48,102 nt of DNA from Ignavibacteria bacterium RIFOXYB12_FULL_35_14 (GTDB taxonomy: Bacteria; Bacteroidota; Ignavibacteria; Ignavibacteriales; Ignavibacteriaceae): NCBI GenBank assembly GCA_001803045.1, contig MHAR01000038.1:1-48102 (forward strand), read 5' to 3'. A program made the position numbers and the translations under genes. Of the stretch, positions 1 to 8,001 are shown piece by piece. The notes under the pieces are model-generated. The model was given only the letters and a program-made list of their open reading frames with translations, ran no database searches and had not been told where the DNA came from. Position 1 is the stretch's first letter. Every line of letters starts with the position of its first letter.

Positions 1-7
1 AATCTGA

Positions 8-432
8 GGATTGCCATTCTCTTCTTCAACGGCAAACTCAACTTATTTTCACACTATTAACGGTAGAACCAAATTGTTTATATGAATACTGCAGCGACAG
101 GGTTTGGTTCTGCAATTTCTAGTGATTTGGTAAATTGGACAAAAGAAGCGACTAACCCGATATTCAGAATTCAGAACACTTCTGGAAATTGGACTACGGA
201 AATCGCTTGTCCTTATTGGAGAAAATTTGGCACTGAATATCGAATTTATTATACCGGTTATAAAAATGGGCAATCATTGATAGGGCTGGCAAGAAAATTT
301 AATAAAAAAATTATAGACAATATTTTATTTGTATTATTTTATAAAAATTTACATCAAACTCTGAATACTCTTTGTTTGATTTCAACTGTCTACCCTTTAA
401 CAGATTGTAAGATTGTTATTAGAGGCAAATAA
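8..432 (+). pseudogene. Broken beta-propeller glycoside hydrolase-like remnant
   Basis: The frame starting at 82 encodes segments TGFGSAISSDLVNWTK and EYRIYYTGYKNGQSLIGLA. These resemble the blade motifs of five-bladed beta-propeller glycosidases of the GH32/GH43/GH130 type (substrate frame followed by 'YYTG...IGLA'). The matching upstream strand, ending NGRTKLFI, is in a different frame that stops at 83-85, so a frameshift near position 80 splits the domain. After about residue 72 the reading turns into low-complexity AT-rich sequence with no family resemblance and ends at 432. I read this as a decayed internal fragment of a secreted or lipoprotein glycosidase; no signal peptide or complete fold is present. 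The family assignment rests on motif shape only and could be wrong. Confidence 0.45.
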
Positions 433-565
433 AAATTATCTAACAACTCATCGCTTTATTATTTTCTCGTAGATATCTGATGAATTCTTCTCTTTTCATT
501 TATGTGAGTGAAATATAAATAATTATAGATATTTTTAATCGAGTAAAAAATTTTAATTTAATCCT

Positions 566-1534
566 ATGAAGAAAAAAGCTTTAATAATCGGCATATCAGG
601 GCAGGATGGATCATATCTTGCGGAATTTCTTTTAAATAAGGAGTACGAGGTTTACGGTACATCCCGCGATTCTGATCTATCAACATTTCATGGTTTGAGA
701 AAGCTCGGTATTGTTGATAAGGTTAAATTATACTCAATGTCTCTAATAGATTTTAGAAGCGTGATGCAGACAATTTTGCAAATTATGCCTGATGAAATTT
801 ATAATCTTGCCGGGCAATCATCGGTTGGACTATCATTTCTTCAGCCTGTGGAAACTTTAGAGAGCATCGGCATAGGAACATTGAATATACTGGAGGTTCT
901 AAGATTTCATAAGCTGCCGACGAGATTTTATAATGCCTCATCAAGCGAATGTTTTGGAGACATAAAAGGGAAAGCTGCAAATGAAGAAACACCTTTTATG
1001 CCGCGAAGCCCTTATGCAGTTGCTAAAGCAACAGCTTACTGGCAGGTAGCAAATTATCGCGATGCTTATAATTTATTCGCTTGCTCGGGAATTTTATTTA
1101 ATCATGAATCTCCGTTAAGACCTAAAAGATTTGTTACGAAGAAAATAATTGAGAGTGTGTGCAACATTGCAAAAGGAAAAAATGAAAACCTTGTGCTTGG
1201 TAATGTATCAATTAAGCGTGATTGGGGCTGGGCACCGGAATTTGTAGAAGCTATGTATTTAATTCTCCAGCAGGAAAAGCCGGGCGACTTTGTAATTGCA
1301 ACTGGAAAAAATTTATCGTTGGAAGAATTTGTAGATAAGGCTTTTCGATATTTCAATTTAGATTATAATGATTATACTAGTTACGATAATTCACTTTTTC
1401 GTCCGTCTGATATATCGGAGAGTCTCGGTGATCCGTTAAAAGCTGCGAGAATTTTGAAATGGAAAGCAAAATATCTGGCAGATGATGTGATTAAAATGAT
1501 GATCGAAGACCAACTAAAGGGGATGGAAAATTAG
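566..1534 (+). CDS. gmd: GDP-mannose 4,6-dehydratase
   Basis: Extended short-chain dehydrogenase that converts GDP-D-mannose to GDP-4-keto-6-deoxymannose, the precursor of fucose, rhamnose or perosamine units of surface glycans. The 322-residue protein opens with the NADP-binding motif GISGQDG (residues 9-15), which is the Gmd version of GxxGxxG. The active site shows the serines in NASSSE (125-127) and the YxxxK pair Y150 and K154 in SPYAVAK. The C-terminal part carries the family-typical NHESPLRP and RDWGWAPEFVEAM segments. Length is slightly short for Gmd (about 340-370). It heads a run of methyltransferase and glycosyltransferase genes, consistent with polysaccharide synthesis. No strong Shine-Dalgarno is visible before the ATG. 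An RMD-like reductase is a less likely alternative. Confidence 0.9.
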   Translation: MKKKALIIGISGQDGSYLAEFLLNKEYEVYGTSRDSDLSTFHGLRKLGIVDKVKLYSMSLIDFRSVMQTILQIMPDEIYNLAGQSSVGLSFLQPVETLESIGIGTLNILEVLRFHKLPTRFYNASSSECFGDIKGKAANEETPFMPRSPYAVAKATAYWQVANYRDAYNLFACSGILFNHESPLRPKRFVTKKIIESVCNIAKGKNENLVLGNVSIKRDWGWAPEFVEAMYLILQQEKPGDFVIATGKNLSLEEFVDKAFRYFNLDYNDYTSYDNSLFRPSDISESLGDPLKAARILKWKAKYLADDVIKMMIEDQLKGMEN

Positions 1535-1803
1535 TAGCTGTTTTGGGAACTCTAATTTTTACAATTCATTTTGGCCTTATTAAATTATTTAAAAATAGAG
1601 GATTAAAAGTTATTTACTCGTGCTTAATTATTTTAAATATTGCGAATATTTAATTAATCTGTCACAAAGACGCTATTCGTAATTGACGTACACAAAGCGG
1701 TACAAAAGCAAACTCAAGCAGCAATGTAATGATGATTAAGTTCTTAGTATTTACGATTCACGGACAAATAGGTTCGCTTAATATTAAATAAAACAAACAG
1801 CTA

Positions 1804-2475
1804 ATGTCAAACATAGATTCACCATTGCATAACGATAACAGAAATTACGATTACAGCAATACCTTTACCGAGGAGAGGGAAGAGTATAAACTGATTTGCG
1901 AAATGGTTGAACCGAATTCCAAGGCGCTCGATCTTGGGTGCGGTAATGGTTCTCTTCTTGAAAGATTAAGGAAGGAAAGAAATGTTACTGGTGAAGGTAT
2001 TGAATTATCTTCAAGCGGAGTTGAAGCTTGCAAGAAAAAGGGATTGAAAGTTAATCAAGGAAGGATTGATGAAAAGCTTCCTTTTGATGATAACTCTTTT
2101 GATTACTCAATTTGTAATGTTACGATTCAAATGGTAATGTACCCGGAAGTTTTATTAAATGAAATGAAACGCATTTCGAAATATCAGATAGTTTCATTCC
2201 CCAATTTTGCACATTACAAAAATCGTCTGGATTTATTGTTTAAAGGAAAAATGCCAAAACCAATGTTGTTTGGTTACAAATGGTATAATACCGGACATAT
2301 TCATCAGCTCTCAATTAAAGATTTTTACGAACTGGTGGATGATGTGGGAAATCTGAAGGTTTTGAAGATGAAAAATTTAATGGGACCAAATCCGATAAAA
2401 AGATTTATCTCTATGTTTATTCCGAATGTGTTTGTTCCTGAAACAATTTTCTTGTTGACTTCTTCAAATGATTAA
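1804..2475 (+). CDS. metW: MetW-like SAM-dependent methyltransferase
   Basis: Class I SAM methyltransferase fold of 223 residues. Motif I is LDLGCGNGSLL (D43-G48), followed by an acidic strand end in GEGIELS. The region IVSFPNFAHYKNRLDLLFKG with the later YKWYNTGHIHQLSIKDF is the signature of the MetW family (SFPNFGHW...WYDTPNIH in classical members). In Proteobacteria MetW works with MetX in methionine synthesis, but no metX is seen here and the neighbours are sugar-modifying genes, so the metabolic role is open. The 3' end overlaps the next methyltransferase gene by 8 bases, indicating translational coupling. The symbol reflects family resemblance, not proven function. Confidence 0.8.
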   Translation: MSNIDSPLHNDNRNYDYSNTFTEEREEYKLICEMVEPNSKALDLGCGNGSLLERLRKERNVTGEGIELSSSGVEACKKKGLKVNQGRIDEKLPFDDNSFDYSICNVTIQMVMYPEVLLNEMKRISKYQIVSFPNFAHYKNRLDLLFKGKMPKPMLFGYKWYNTGHIHQLSIKDFYELVDDVGNLKVLKMKNLMGPNPIKRFISMFIPNVFVPETIFLLTSSND

Positions 2476-3193
2476 AGCTATTGAAAATATTGTTGCTAAA
2501 GAGCAATTTGAGCCATCATTTATTGGAATTTTCTTAAATCCATTTTTCATTGCCCGACGTGGACTGCTAAAAAGCATTAAAGAACTTGGAAAAGAAATCA
2601 CAGGAAAAACTCTTGATGTTGGCTGCGGAACAAAACCTTATGAAAAGTTTTTTAACTGCCAGGAATATGTTGGATTAGAAATTGAAACAACTATAAATCG
2701 TGAAAAGAAACAAGCGGATTATTTTTATGATGGTAAGAAATTCCCATTTGAAAATGGAGGGTTTGATTCAGTGGTAACAAATCAAGTTCTCGAACATGTA
2801 TTTAATCCCGATGAGTTCCTGTCCGAAATTAATCGTGTATTGAAAAAAGATGGCAAGCTTCTTCTTACAGTTCCATTTGTTTGGGATGAACATGAGCAGC
2901 CCTACGATTATGCTAGGTATTCTTCATTCGGTTTGAAATCACTATTGGAAAAGCATGGGTTCGAATTAATTAAACATCACAAAAGTGTTAATAATTTTGG
3001 AGCAGTTATCCAGTTAATGAATGCATATCTATATAAAATTACTTACAGAATTCCACTTGTCAGGCAATTGACAACCATAACACTAGGTTCAATTATTAAC
3101 TTTCTGGGAATCATAATCTCTAAATTGCTACCAAAGAATAACGATCTTTATCTCGATAATATTATACTTGCTCGCAAATTGAATGGCATATAA
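2468..3193 (+). CDS. Class I SAM-dependent methyltransferase
   Basis: A 241-residue methyltransferase of the Methyltransf_11/UbiE-like group. Motif I is TLDVGCGTKPYEKF (D50-G54); later DGKKFPFENGGFDSVVTNQVLEHVFNPDEF holds the motif II acidic residue and the EHV hallmark, and NRVLKKDGKLLLTVPFVWDEHEQPYDYARY is the typical post-motif loop. The C-terminal third is more hydrophobic (around residues 180-220) and may contact the membrane. The start overlaps the MetW-like gene by 8 bases and the end overlaps the glycosyltransferase gene by 11 bases, so the three are almost certainly one operon. A role in methylating a sugar or lipid-linked glycan is inferred from neighbours; the substrate is unknown. 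Confidence 0.85.
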   Translation: MIKAIENIVAKEQFEPSFIGIFLNPFFIARRGLLKSIKELGKEITGKTLDVGCGTKPYEKFFNCQEYVGLEIETTINREKKQADYFYDGKKFPFENGGFDSVVTNQVLEHVFNPDEFLSEINRVLKKDGKLLLTVPFVWDEHEQPYDYARYSSFGLKSLLEKHGFELIKHHKSVNNFGAVIQLMNAYLYKITYRIPLVRQLTTITLGSIINFLGIIISKLLPKNNDLYLDNIILARKLNGI

Positions 3194-4172
3194 CTTTTCC
3201 ACACTCTTCGATTCTAATTATATAACTCGCGGACTTGCGCTTTATTACTCGTTAGAGAAACACTGCGCTGACTTCCATCTCTACATTGTTGCATTCGATG
3301 AAAAGTGTTACCAAGTATTAAAAAAAATAAATTTGAGTAAAGCCACAATTATTTCGCTCACCGAGTTCGAAGATGAGGAGCTTCTCAAAGTTAAACCCGC
3401 AAGAAATAAAGCCGAGTATTGCTGGACATCTACATCTTCTACTATTCTGTATGTGTTGGAAAAGTATAAAGTTGAAAGTTGCACATACATTGACTCCGAT
3501 ATTTATTTTTATTCTTCTCCCAAACCAATTTTTGATGAGCTGGGAAGTAAATCAATTCTTATAACCGAACATCGGTATTCGCCGCAATACAATAAAGAAG
3601 TAAAGAGCGGAAAGTATTGTGTTCAGCTCATTACTTTTAAGAACGATGAATATGGTTTGAAAGCATTGAAATGGTGGCGTGATCGAAGTATTGAATGGTG
3701 CTTTGCCCGTTATGAAGATGGGAAGTTTGGCGATCAACTTTATCTTGATGATTGGACGGAACGCTTTGGAGGAGTTCACGTTCTGCAGCATCTTGGCGGC
3801 GGCATTGCGTCATGGAATGTTCAACAATATAGTTTTATAAATGAAAACAATCGCTTAGTCGGAATAGAAAATAAAACAGGGAAGAAGTTTGATATAATAT
3901 TCTATCACTTTCATTATTTAAGATTTTTTACGAATGGAAAAGTAGAATTGGGAAGAAGACTTCTCTCAAAAGATGTGATCGATATTTTTTATAAGCCATA
4001 CATTCGTGAGCTTGAGCAATATAAAAAGCAGGTTCAATCTTTGGATAACACAGTAAATTCTAACGGGTTAAGTATTCGGCAAATTTCCTGGAAGACTCCA
4101 ATTTTGTATTTGTATCGAAAAGCTAAAGGCGTGTATAATATTTTTGATTATGAGGAGATGATTGCAGATTGA
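3183..4172 (+). CDS. GT8-like nucleotide-sugar glycosyltransferase
   Basis: The 329-residue protein has a GT-A type fold pattern. The N-terminus has FDSNYITRGLALYYSLEKH, a typical nucleotide-sugar transferase opening in which the donor domain faces a fixed-length loop. The metal-binding DxD motif appears as YIDSDIYF (D104, D106). The segment VQLITFKNDEYGLKALKWWRDR and the downstream GKFGDQLYLDDW resemble the acceptor part of GT8-like or 'nucleotide-diphospho-sugar transferase' proteins. No signal peptide or membrane segment is visible, so it should be cytosolic. The gene starts inside the preceding methyltransferase (11-base overlap) and ends 30 bases from the stop of the convergent glycosyltransferase. 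Donor and acceptor cannot be deduced. Confidence 0.78.
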   Translation: MAYNFSTLFDSNYITRGLALYYSLEKHCADFHLYIVAFDEKCYQVLKKINLSKATIISLTEFEDEELLKVKPARNKAEYCWTSTSSTILYVLEKYKVESCTYIDSDIYFYSSPKPIFDELGSKSILITEHRYSPQYNKEVKSGKYCVQLITFKNDEYGLKALKWWRDRSIEWCFARYEDGKFGDQLYLDDWTERFGGVHVLQHLGGGIASWNVQQYSFINENNRLVGIENKTGKKFDIIFYHFHYLRFFTNGKVELGRRLLSKDVIDIFYKPYIRELEQYKKQVQSLDNTVNSNGLSIRQISWKTPILYLYRKAKGVYNIFDYEEMIAD

Positions 4173-4202
4173 CAATCAGGAGGGAAGAGATTTTTTATCT
4201 GA

Positions 4203-5459
4203 TTAGATGTTATTCATAATTTCTGCCAGGTCTTTCGCAATATTTCTTCTGTCAAATTTTTTCACAAAAGAAATATCAGTCTTAAACTTCTGCACGTTAT
4301 CAAAAAATTCATGCCCGTCCTGTGAATAGCTGAAGAGCATTCCCGCATTTGCCTCTGATAAAATTTTATTCACTTCTTCGTTCTCATCACCAAAAGCTAT
4401 GATTGGTTTTCCGGTTCGTAAATATTCAAACAATTTTCCGGGAACATGCCTCGGTTCCGAGGCACAAACCATCAGGTAATTTGCTTTGTGCAATTCTGAA
4501 AGCATATCAGAATAATTTAAGAATCCAGCGTACTCGGTAATATCGTTTAAGCCAGCTTCTTCTATACTCTTCTTAATCTCTGGTCCGACAGTTCCAATAA
4601 ACTTAATCTTAAACTTTCTACCCTTAGCTTTTAACCGACTAATAAATTTCCACAGGACTTTTGGATTTTGGTAATCAAAAATGTTTCCAGCATGCAGAAG
4701 AATTTCCCCATCTAATTTTTTCTCGGTCTTAATATTTGTGAAACTCTTTTCATCATATCCCCAGTAAAGAACAACTGATTTATTTTTCAACCAATCATAT
4801 TTCTTAACATAATTGTTTTTCATTGTTTCAGTTACAAACACAACCTTTTTAGCGTTGAGCAAAACTCTTTTTTCCAGGTAGTTATCAATTGCCAAAGTCA
4901 GCTTATCTCTTTTAAAATTTTTGTAGTAAATAATATCTGTCCAGGGATCTATAAAGACAGGAATGTGAGGAATGCCGAACATTTTGCTTAACCTACTTGC
5001 AATTAAATGCGAAGTATGCGGCGGACCAATAGAAACCATTGCATCAAAATAATTTCCTGTGAGGAATATTCTGCCTTCAACAATTGAGGGAAAGTACCAG
5101 CCCATTCTTGCATCGGGAATGAATAAGTTCATCCTAATCCAAATTGCTATTTTATGCTTCAGGCTCTCATTTGTTTGAGAAATTGTCTCAGATGCAACGA
5201 GAGGTTCATTCTTATCCTTACTGAGAAATTTTTTATAAAAATTAAAAGGTTCGGGAGATTTGGTTTTTATTACAAGCAGGTTTGGATCGATCTCGTTTAA
5301 CAAGCTTTCATCTTTTTGCGAAAAAGTATCTTCGGCGGCAGTAAGAACAACAGGGTGCCAGTTGCTTTCGGGGAGATATTTTATCATGTCGAAGGGCCAA
5401 TGCAAAGATGCTTTTCCCGATGGAGGCCAAAAGTATGTTATGAATAAAACCTTTTTCAT
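4203..5459 (-). CDS. Glycosyltransferase family 4 (group 1)
   Basis: A 418-residue GT-B glycosyltransferase. The N-terminus MKKVLFITYFWPPSGKASLHW is the usual first strand and glycine-rich loop for this group; the middle has IPHIPVFIDPWTDI. The C-terminal donor-binding half contains EILLHAGNIFDYQNPKVLW, then EPRHVPGKLFEYLRTGKPIIAF, the position of the E-x7-E type motif of GT4 enzymes. It would transfer a sugar from a nucleotide donor to a lipid-linked or polysaccharide acceptor on the cytoplasmic side. It lies downstream of, and overlaps by 4 bases (ATGA), the methyltransferase at 5456-6055, so both are one minus-strand operon convergent with the plus-strand glycan genes. Confidence 0.85.
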   Translation of the reverse strand: MKKVLFITYFWPPSGKASLHWPFDMIKYLPESNWHPVVLTAAEDTFSQKDESLLNEIDPNLLVIKTKSPEPFNFYKKFLSKDKNEPLVASETISQTNESLKHKIAIWIRMNLFIPDARMGWYFPSIVEGRIFLTGNYFDAMVSIGPPHTSHLIASRLSKMFGIPHIPVFIDPWTDIIYYKNFKRDKLTLAIDNYLEKRVLLNAKKVVFVTETMKNNYVKKYDWLKNKSVVLYWGYDEKSFTNIKTEKKLDGEILLHAGNIFDYQNPKVLWKFISRLKAKGRKFKIKFIGTVGPEIKKSIEEAGLNDITEYAGFLNYSDMLSELHKANYLMVCASEPRHVPGKLFEYLRTGKPIIAFGDENEEVNKILSEANAGMLFSYSQDGHEFFDNVQKFKTDISFVKKFDRRNIAKDLAEIMNNI

Positions 5460-6055
5460 TTTATACCGACAAATCTTATAACAGATGCTTCACCCTGGTG
5501 AAATTCACCCTCTGACAATAAAATGTTTTCTTCCAGAAGCAATTCGTGATTAAATATCGAAAAGTTTTTACTAATTTGCTCAACAGAACAAAGCAGCTCC
5601 AAGTCTTGTGGCCCGCCGGATGACTTGCCAAGCTGGTTTTTTGAGAAAAGTTCTAAAATGATTTTTCCGCCTTTTTTCAAAGCTTTAGAACAATTCATAT
5701 AAAAGATTCCACATTCATATTCGTTCATGTGAAGAAAAATAATTCCCACAGCATCATATCTGTCTTTTGGAAAATTGTAAGAAAGAATATCACCAACTTG
5801 ATAGTTTATAGAAGCATGATTTTGTGCAGCCAACCTCAATGCTTTTTCTTTAGCTATTGTGCTTGAATCTATTGCATCAACCTGCCAGCCAAGCTTTGCT
5901 GCATAAACGGCATTTCTGCCCTCACCTTCACCAAGCATAAGAATTCTTCCAGCTTTCAGCTTCTCAATCTGCTCTTTGAAGAATTGATTAGGCGAAGTTC
6001 CGTAAACATAGTCTTTAATTGAGTATCTTTCGTCCCAAAAATTTTTCATTAACAT
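5456..6055 (-). CDS. TehB-like class I SAM methyltransferase
   Basis: A 199-residue methyltransferase beginning FWDERYSIKDYVYGTSPNQFF, the opening typical of small TehB/thiopurine-like methyltransferases in which 'FW..RY....YGT.PN.F' precedes the SAM fold. Motif I is ILMLGEGEGRNAVYAAKLG with an unusual GEGEGR loop, a well-known variant of this subgroup, followed by VDAIDSS. The later KALKKGGKIILELFSKNQLG matches the post-motif III strand. It overlaps the downstream glycosyltransferase gene by 4 bases. The substrate is unknown; tellurite resistance is only a family name and is not claimed here. It is divergent from the polyketide synthase gene across a 144-base gap that should hold both promoters. 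Confidence 0.82.
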   Translation of the reverse strand: MLMKNFWDERYSIKDYVYGTSPNQFFKEQIEKLKAGRILMLGEGEGRNAVYAAKLGWQVDAIDSSTIAKEKALRLAAQNHASINYQVGDILSYNFPKDRYDAVGIIFLHMNEYECGIFYMNCSKALKKGGKIILELFSKNQLGKSSGGPQDLELLCSVEQISKNFSIFNHELLLEENILLSEGEFHQGEASVIRFVGIK

Positions 6056-6199
6056 CTGATAATTGTTGCTAACCTTTTATTACAAAGTTAAAAATAAAAT
6101 TGAGCTAAGTGAAACTAAAACACAACAATTGTTTGTTTTTAATCTTAGATTTAATGTACAAAAACATTAATTGATTCAATTACTAAAAAAGGATAATAA

Positions 6200-7294
6200 A
6201 TGCTCATAGATATTGCAACGGCATCGCCGCCCTATAAAGTTTCTCAAACTGCTGCTTCAGAGGAACTTAAAAAAAGAATGGGAGCAAGACCTGCTGTTTC
6301 GAGAATGATAGATGCTGCTTCCGCTCACTCAGGAATTGAATCGCGTTATATTGTAATGCCGGATGCTGACCTAAATGCTGAGAATAAATTTTATTCAATT
6401 AACGGAGAATATATTAGTCCCGATACTCAAACGAGAATGAACGAGTACGAAAGCTGGTCTAAAAAACTTACTGTAAATGCTGTTGGTGAATTATTCAAAA
6501 AAAATAATGTTGATCCGAAGAGTATAGATCGTTTAATTACAATTTCGTGCACGGGGTTCTTTGCGCCGGGTCTTGATTATCATATTGTAAATGAGTTTCG
6601 AATTCCCAAAAGCGTTAAAAGAACAAACATTGGATTTATGGGTTGTGCAGCGTCTCTAATTGGTTTTAATTCTGTTTTAGAGTCAATGAATTCTGCCAAT
6701 AATAATGGCTCAATTGCATTATTAGTTTCGGTTGAGCTATGCAGTCTTCATCTACAAACCGAACCAACGCGGGATAATATTTTAGCCAATATGATTTTTG
6801 CCGATGGATGTGCAGCAGCTTTGTTCTCTAATGGTAAGTCAAATTCATTAAAGCCAAAATTTAAATTGCTAAGCACATCATCATACTTGTTTGATAACTC
6901 ATCAACATTTATGGGATGGAAGATTGGTAATTTTGGTTTTGAAATGTCTCTTTCTCCTGAACTTCCCAAAATAATTCTTGAATCGGCTGTTCCCACACTT
7001 GAAAATATTTTAAGGGAAAATAATATCAAGAAAGAAGACATAAAGCATTGGGCTTTGCATCCTGGCGGTCGGGCAATTTTGGACGCACTTCAAAAAGGAT
7101 TAAACTTAGCCGAGGAACAAATGCACCTATCAAGAAAAGTTTTAAGAAATTTTGGAAACATGTCTTCAGCATCAATACTTTTTGTGTTAAAGGAAATTAT
7201 CGATTCACAGACAGTTGAACCGGATGAATATTGCTGTGCAGTTGCTTTTGGACCTGGATTAACAATGGAAGCAGCCTTAATGAAGGGCATATAA
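6200..7294 (+). CDS. Type III polyketide synthase (chalcone/alkylresorcinol synthase family)
   Basis: Thiolase-fold homodimeric enzyme that extends an acyl-CoA starter with malonyl-CoA and cyclises the product. All three catalytic residues are visible: Cys117 in ISCTGFFAPGLD, His287 in WALHPGGRAIL and Asn320 in RNFGNMSSASILF. The ending AVAFGPGLTMEAALM is the normal GFGPG loop variant of the family. Length (364) is normal. The gene is directly coupled to a methyltransferase (TAATG overlap) and then an FAD oxidoreductase. This set equals the srsA-srsB-srsC organisation that makes methylated alkylresorcinols and quinones in Streptomyces griseus. A phenolic or pyrone membrane lipid is therefore the likely product (inference). 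Starter chain length cannot be read from the sequence. A Shine-Dalgarno-like AAAGGA precedes the start. Confidence 0.93.
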   Translation: MLIDIATASPPYKVSQTAASEELKKRMGARPAVSRMIDAASAHSGIESRYIVMPDADLNAENKFYSINGEYISPDTQTRMNEYESWSKKLTVNAVGELFKKNNVDPKSIDRLITISCTGFFAPGLDYHIVNEFRIPKSVKRTNIGFMGCAASLIGFNSVLESMNSANNNGSIALLVSVELCSLHLQTEPTRDNILANMIFADGCAAALFSNGKSNSLKPKFKLLSTSSYLFDNSSTFMGWKIGNFGFEMSLSPELPKIILESAVPTLENILRENNIKKEDIKHWALHPGGRAILDALQKGLNLAEEQMHLSRKVLRNFGNMSSASILFVLKEIIDSQTVEPDEYCCAVAFGPGLTMEAALMKGI

Positions 7295-7974
7295 TGTTTT
7301 TAAAAAAATATTCTCAGCCGGAATTAATGGATGACTTTTCTATCCAGGATGAAAGAGTAGATTTAGCATTACGCGAGCTACGGCTTATCAATTATTTTCT
7401 CGGTGGAAATAAAGGATCGAAGCGCGGTGTTTTAAAAATGATTTCAAACTTACCAAAGGATAAAATTTATCTTCTCGACGCAGGTTCAGGTTCTTCGGAT
7501 GTTTTGGACGACTTAAAAAAGAAGCATAAATCGGTTCGGGTTATTTCGCTTGATAGAAATAAAAGAGTCTGTAATTTTATAAAGAAGAACAATAATTTTA
7601 AGCCGATGGTTGTTTGTGCTGATGCCTTCAATTTACCGTTCAAGAATAAATCAATTGATATTATTCACACCTCGCTATTTCTTCATCATTTTAACTGTCA
7701 AAACTTAAAAAATATTTTGAGCAGGTTTAATGATGTGGCAAAGCAAGGAATAGTGATTAATGATCTCAGGCGATCTTTACTTGCATTCCTTGGCATCAAA
7801 ATTCTCACAATGCTATTTTCTAGAAGCGAATTGGTTAGGAGCGATGCACCGATATCGGTTAGAAAAGGATTTATCAAATCGGAGCTAACGGATTTATTGA
7901 AAGAAATGAATTTCGCCAATTATGAAATTGGAAGAAAATGGGCATTCCGGTGGGTAATTACCGCACATTTATAA
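7294..7974 (+). CDS. SAM methyltransferase of the polyketide operon (SrsB-like)
   Basis: A 226-residue class I methyltransferase. I place the start at the ATG at 7294, which shares one base with the stop of the polyketide synthase (TAATG) and has AAGGG just upstream; a longer reading from 7231 would lie inside the synthase gene. Motif I is LLDAGSGSSDVL (from D62), and HTSLFLHHFNCQNLKNIL replaces the usual 'LHH' motif. The middle NDLRRSLLAFLGIKILTMLFSRSELVRSDAPISVRKGF is typical of methyltransferases found beside type III polyketide synthases. It probably O- or C-methylates the aromatic product. Translational coupling argues for a dedicated partner enzyme. Confidence 0.85.
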   Translation: MFLKKYSQPELMDDFSIQDERVDLALRELRLINYFLGGNKGSKRGVLKMISNLPKDKIYLLDAGSGSSDVLDDLKKKHKSVRVISLDRNKRVCNFIKKNNNFKPMVVCADAFNLPFKNKSIDIIHTSLFLHHFNCQNLKNILSRFNDVAKQGIVINDLRRSLLAFLGIKILTMLFSRSELVRSDAPISVRKGFIKSELTDLLKEMNFANYEIGRKWAFRWVITAHL

Positions 7975-8001
7975 TCCCTACTATTCAAGCAAAACCAATT
8001 A

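Noticed and set aside
7231-7293. Earlier start for the methyltransferase of the polyketide operon
   Set aside because: The extra 21 codons would lie inside the synthase gene in another frame, and the ATG at 7294 has a TAATG coupling and AAGGG upstream.
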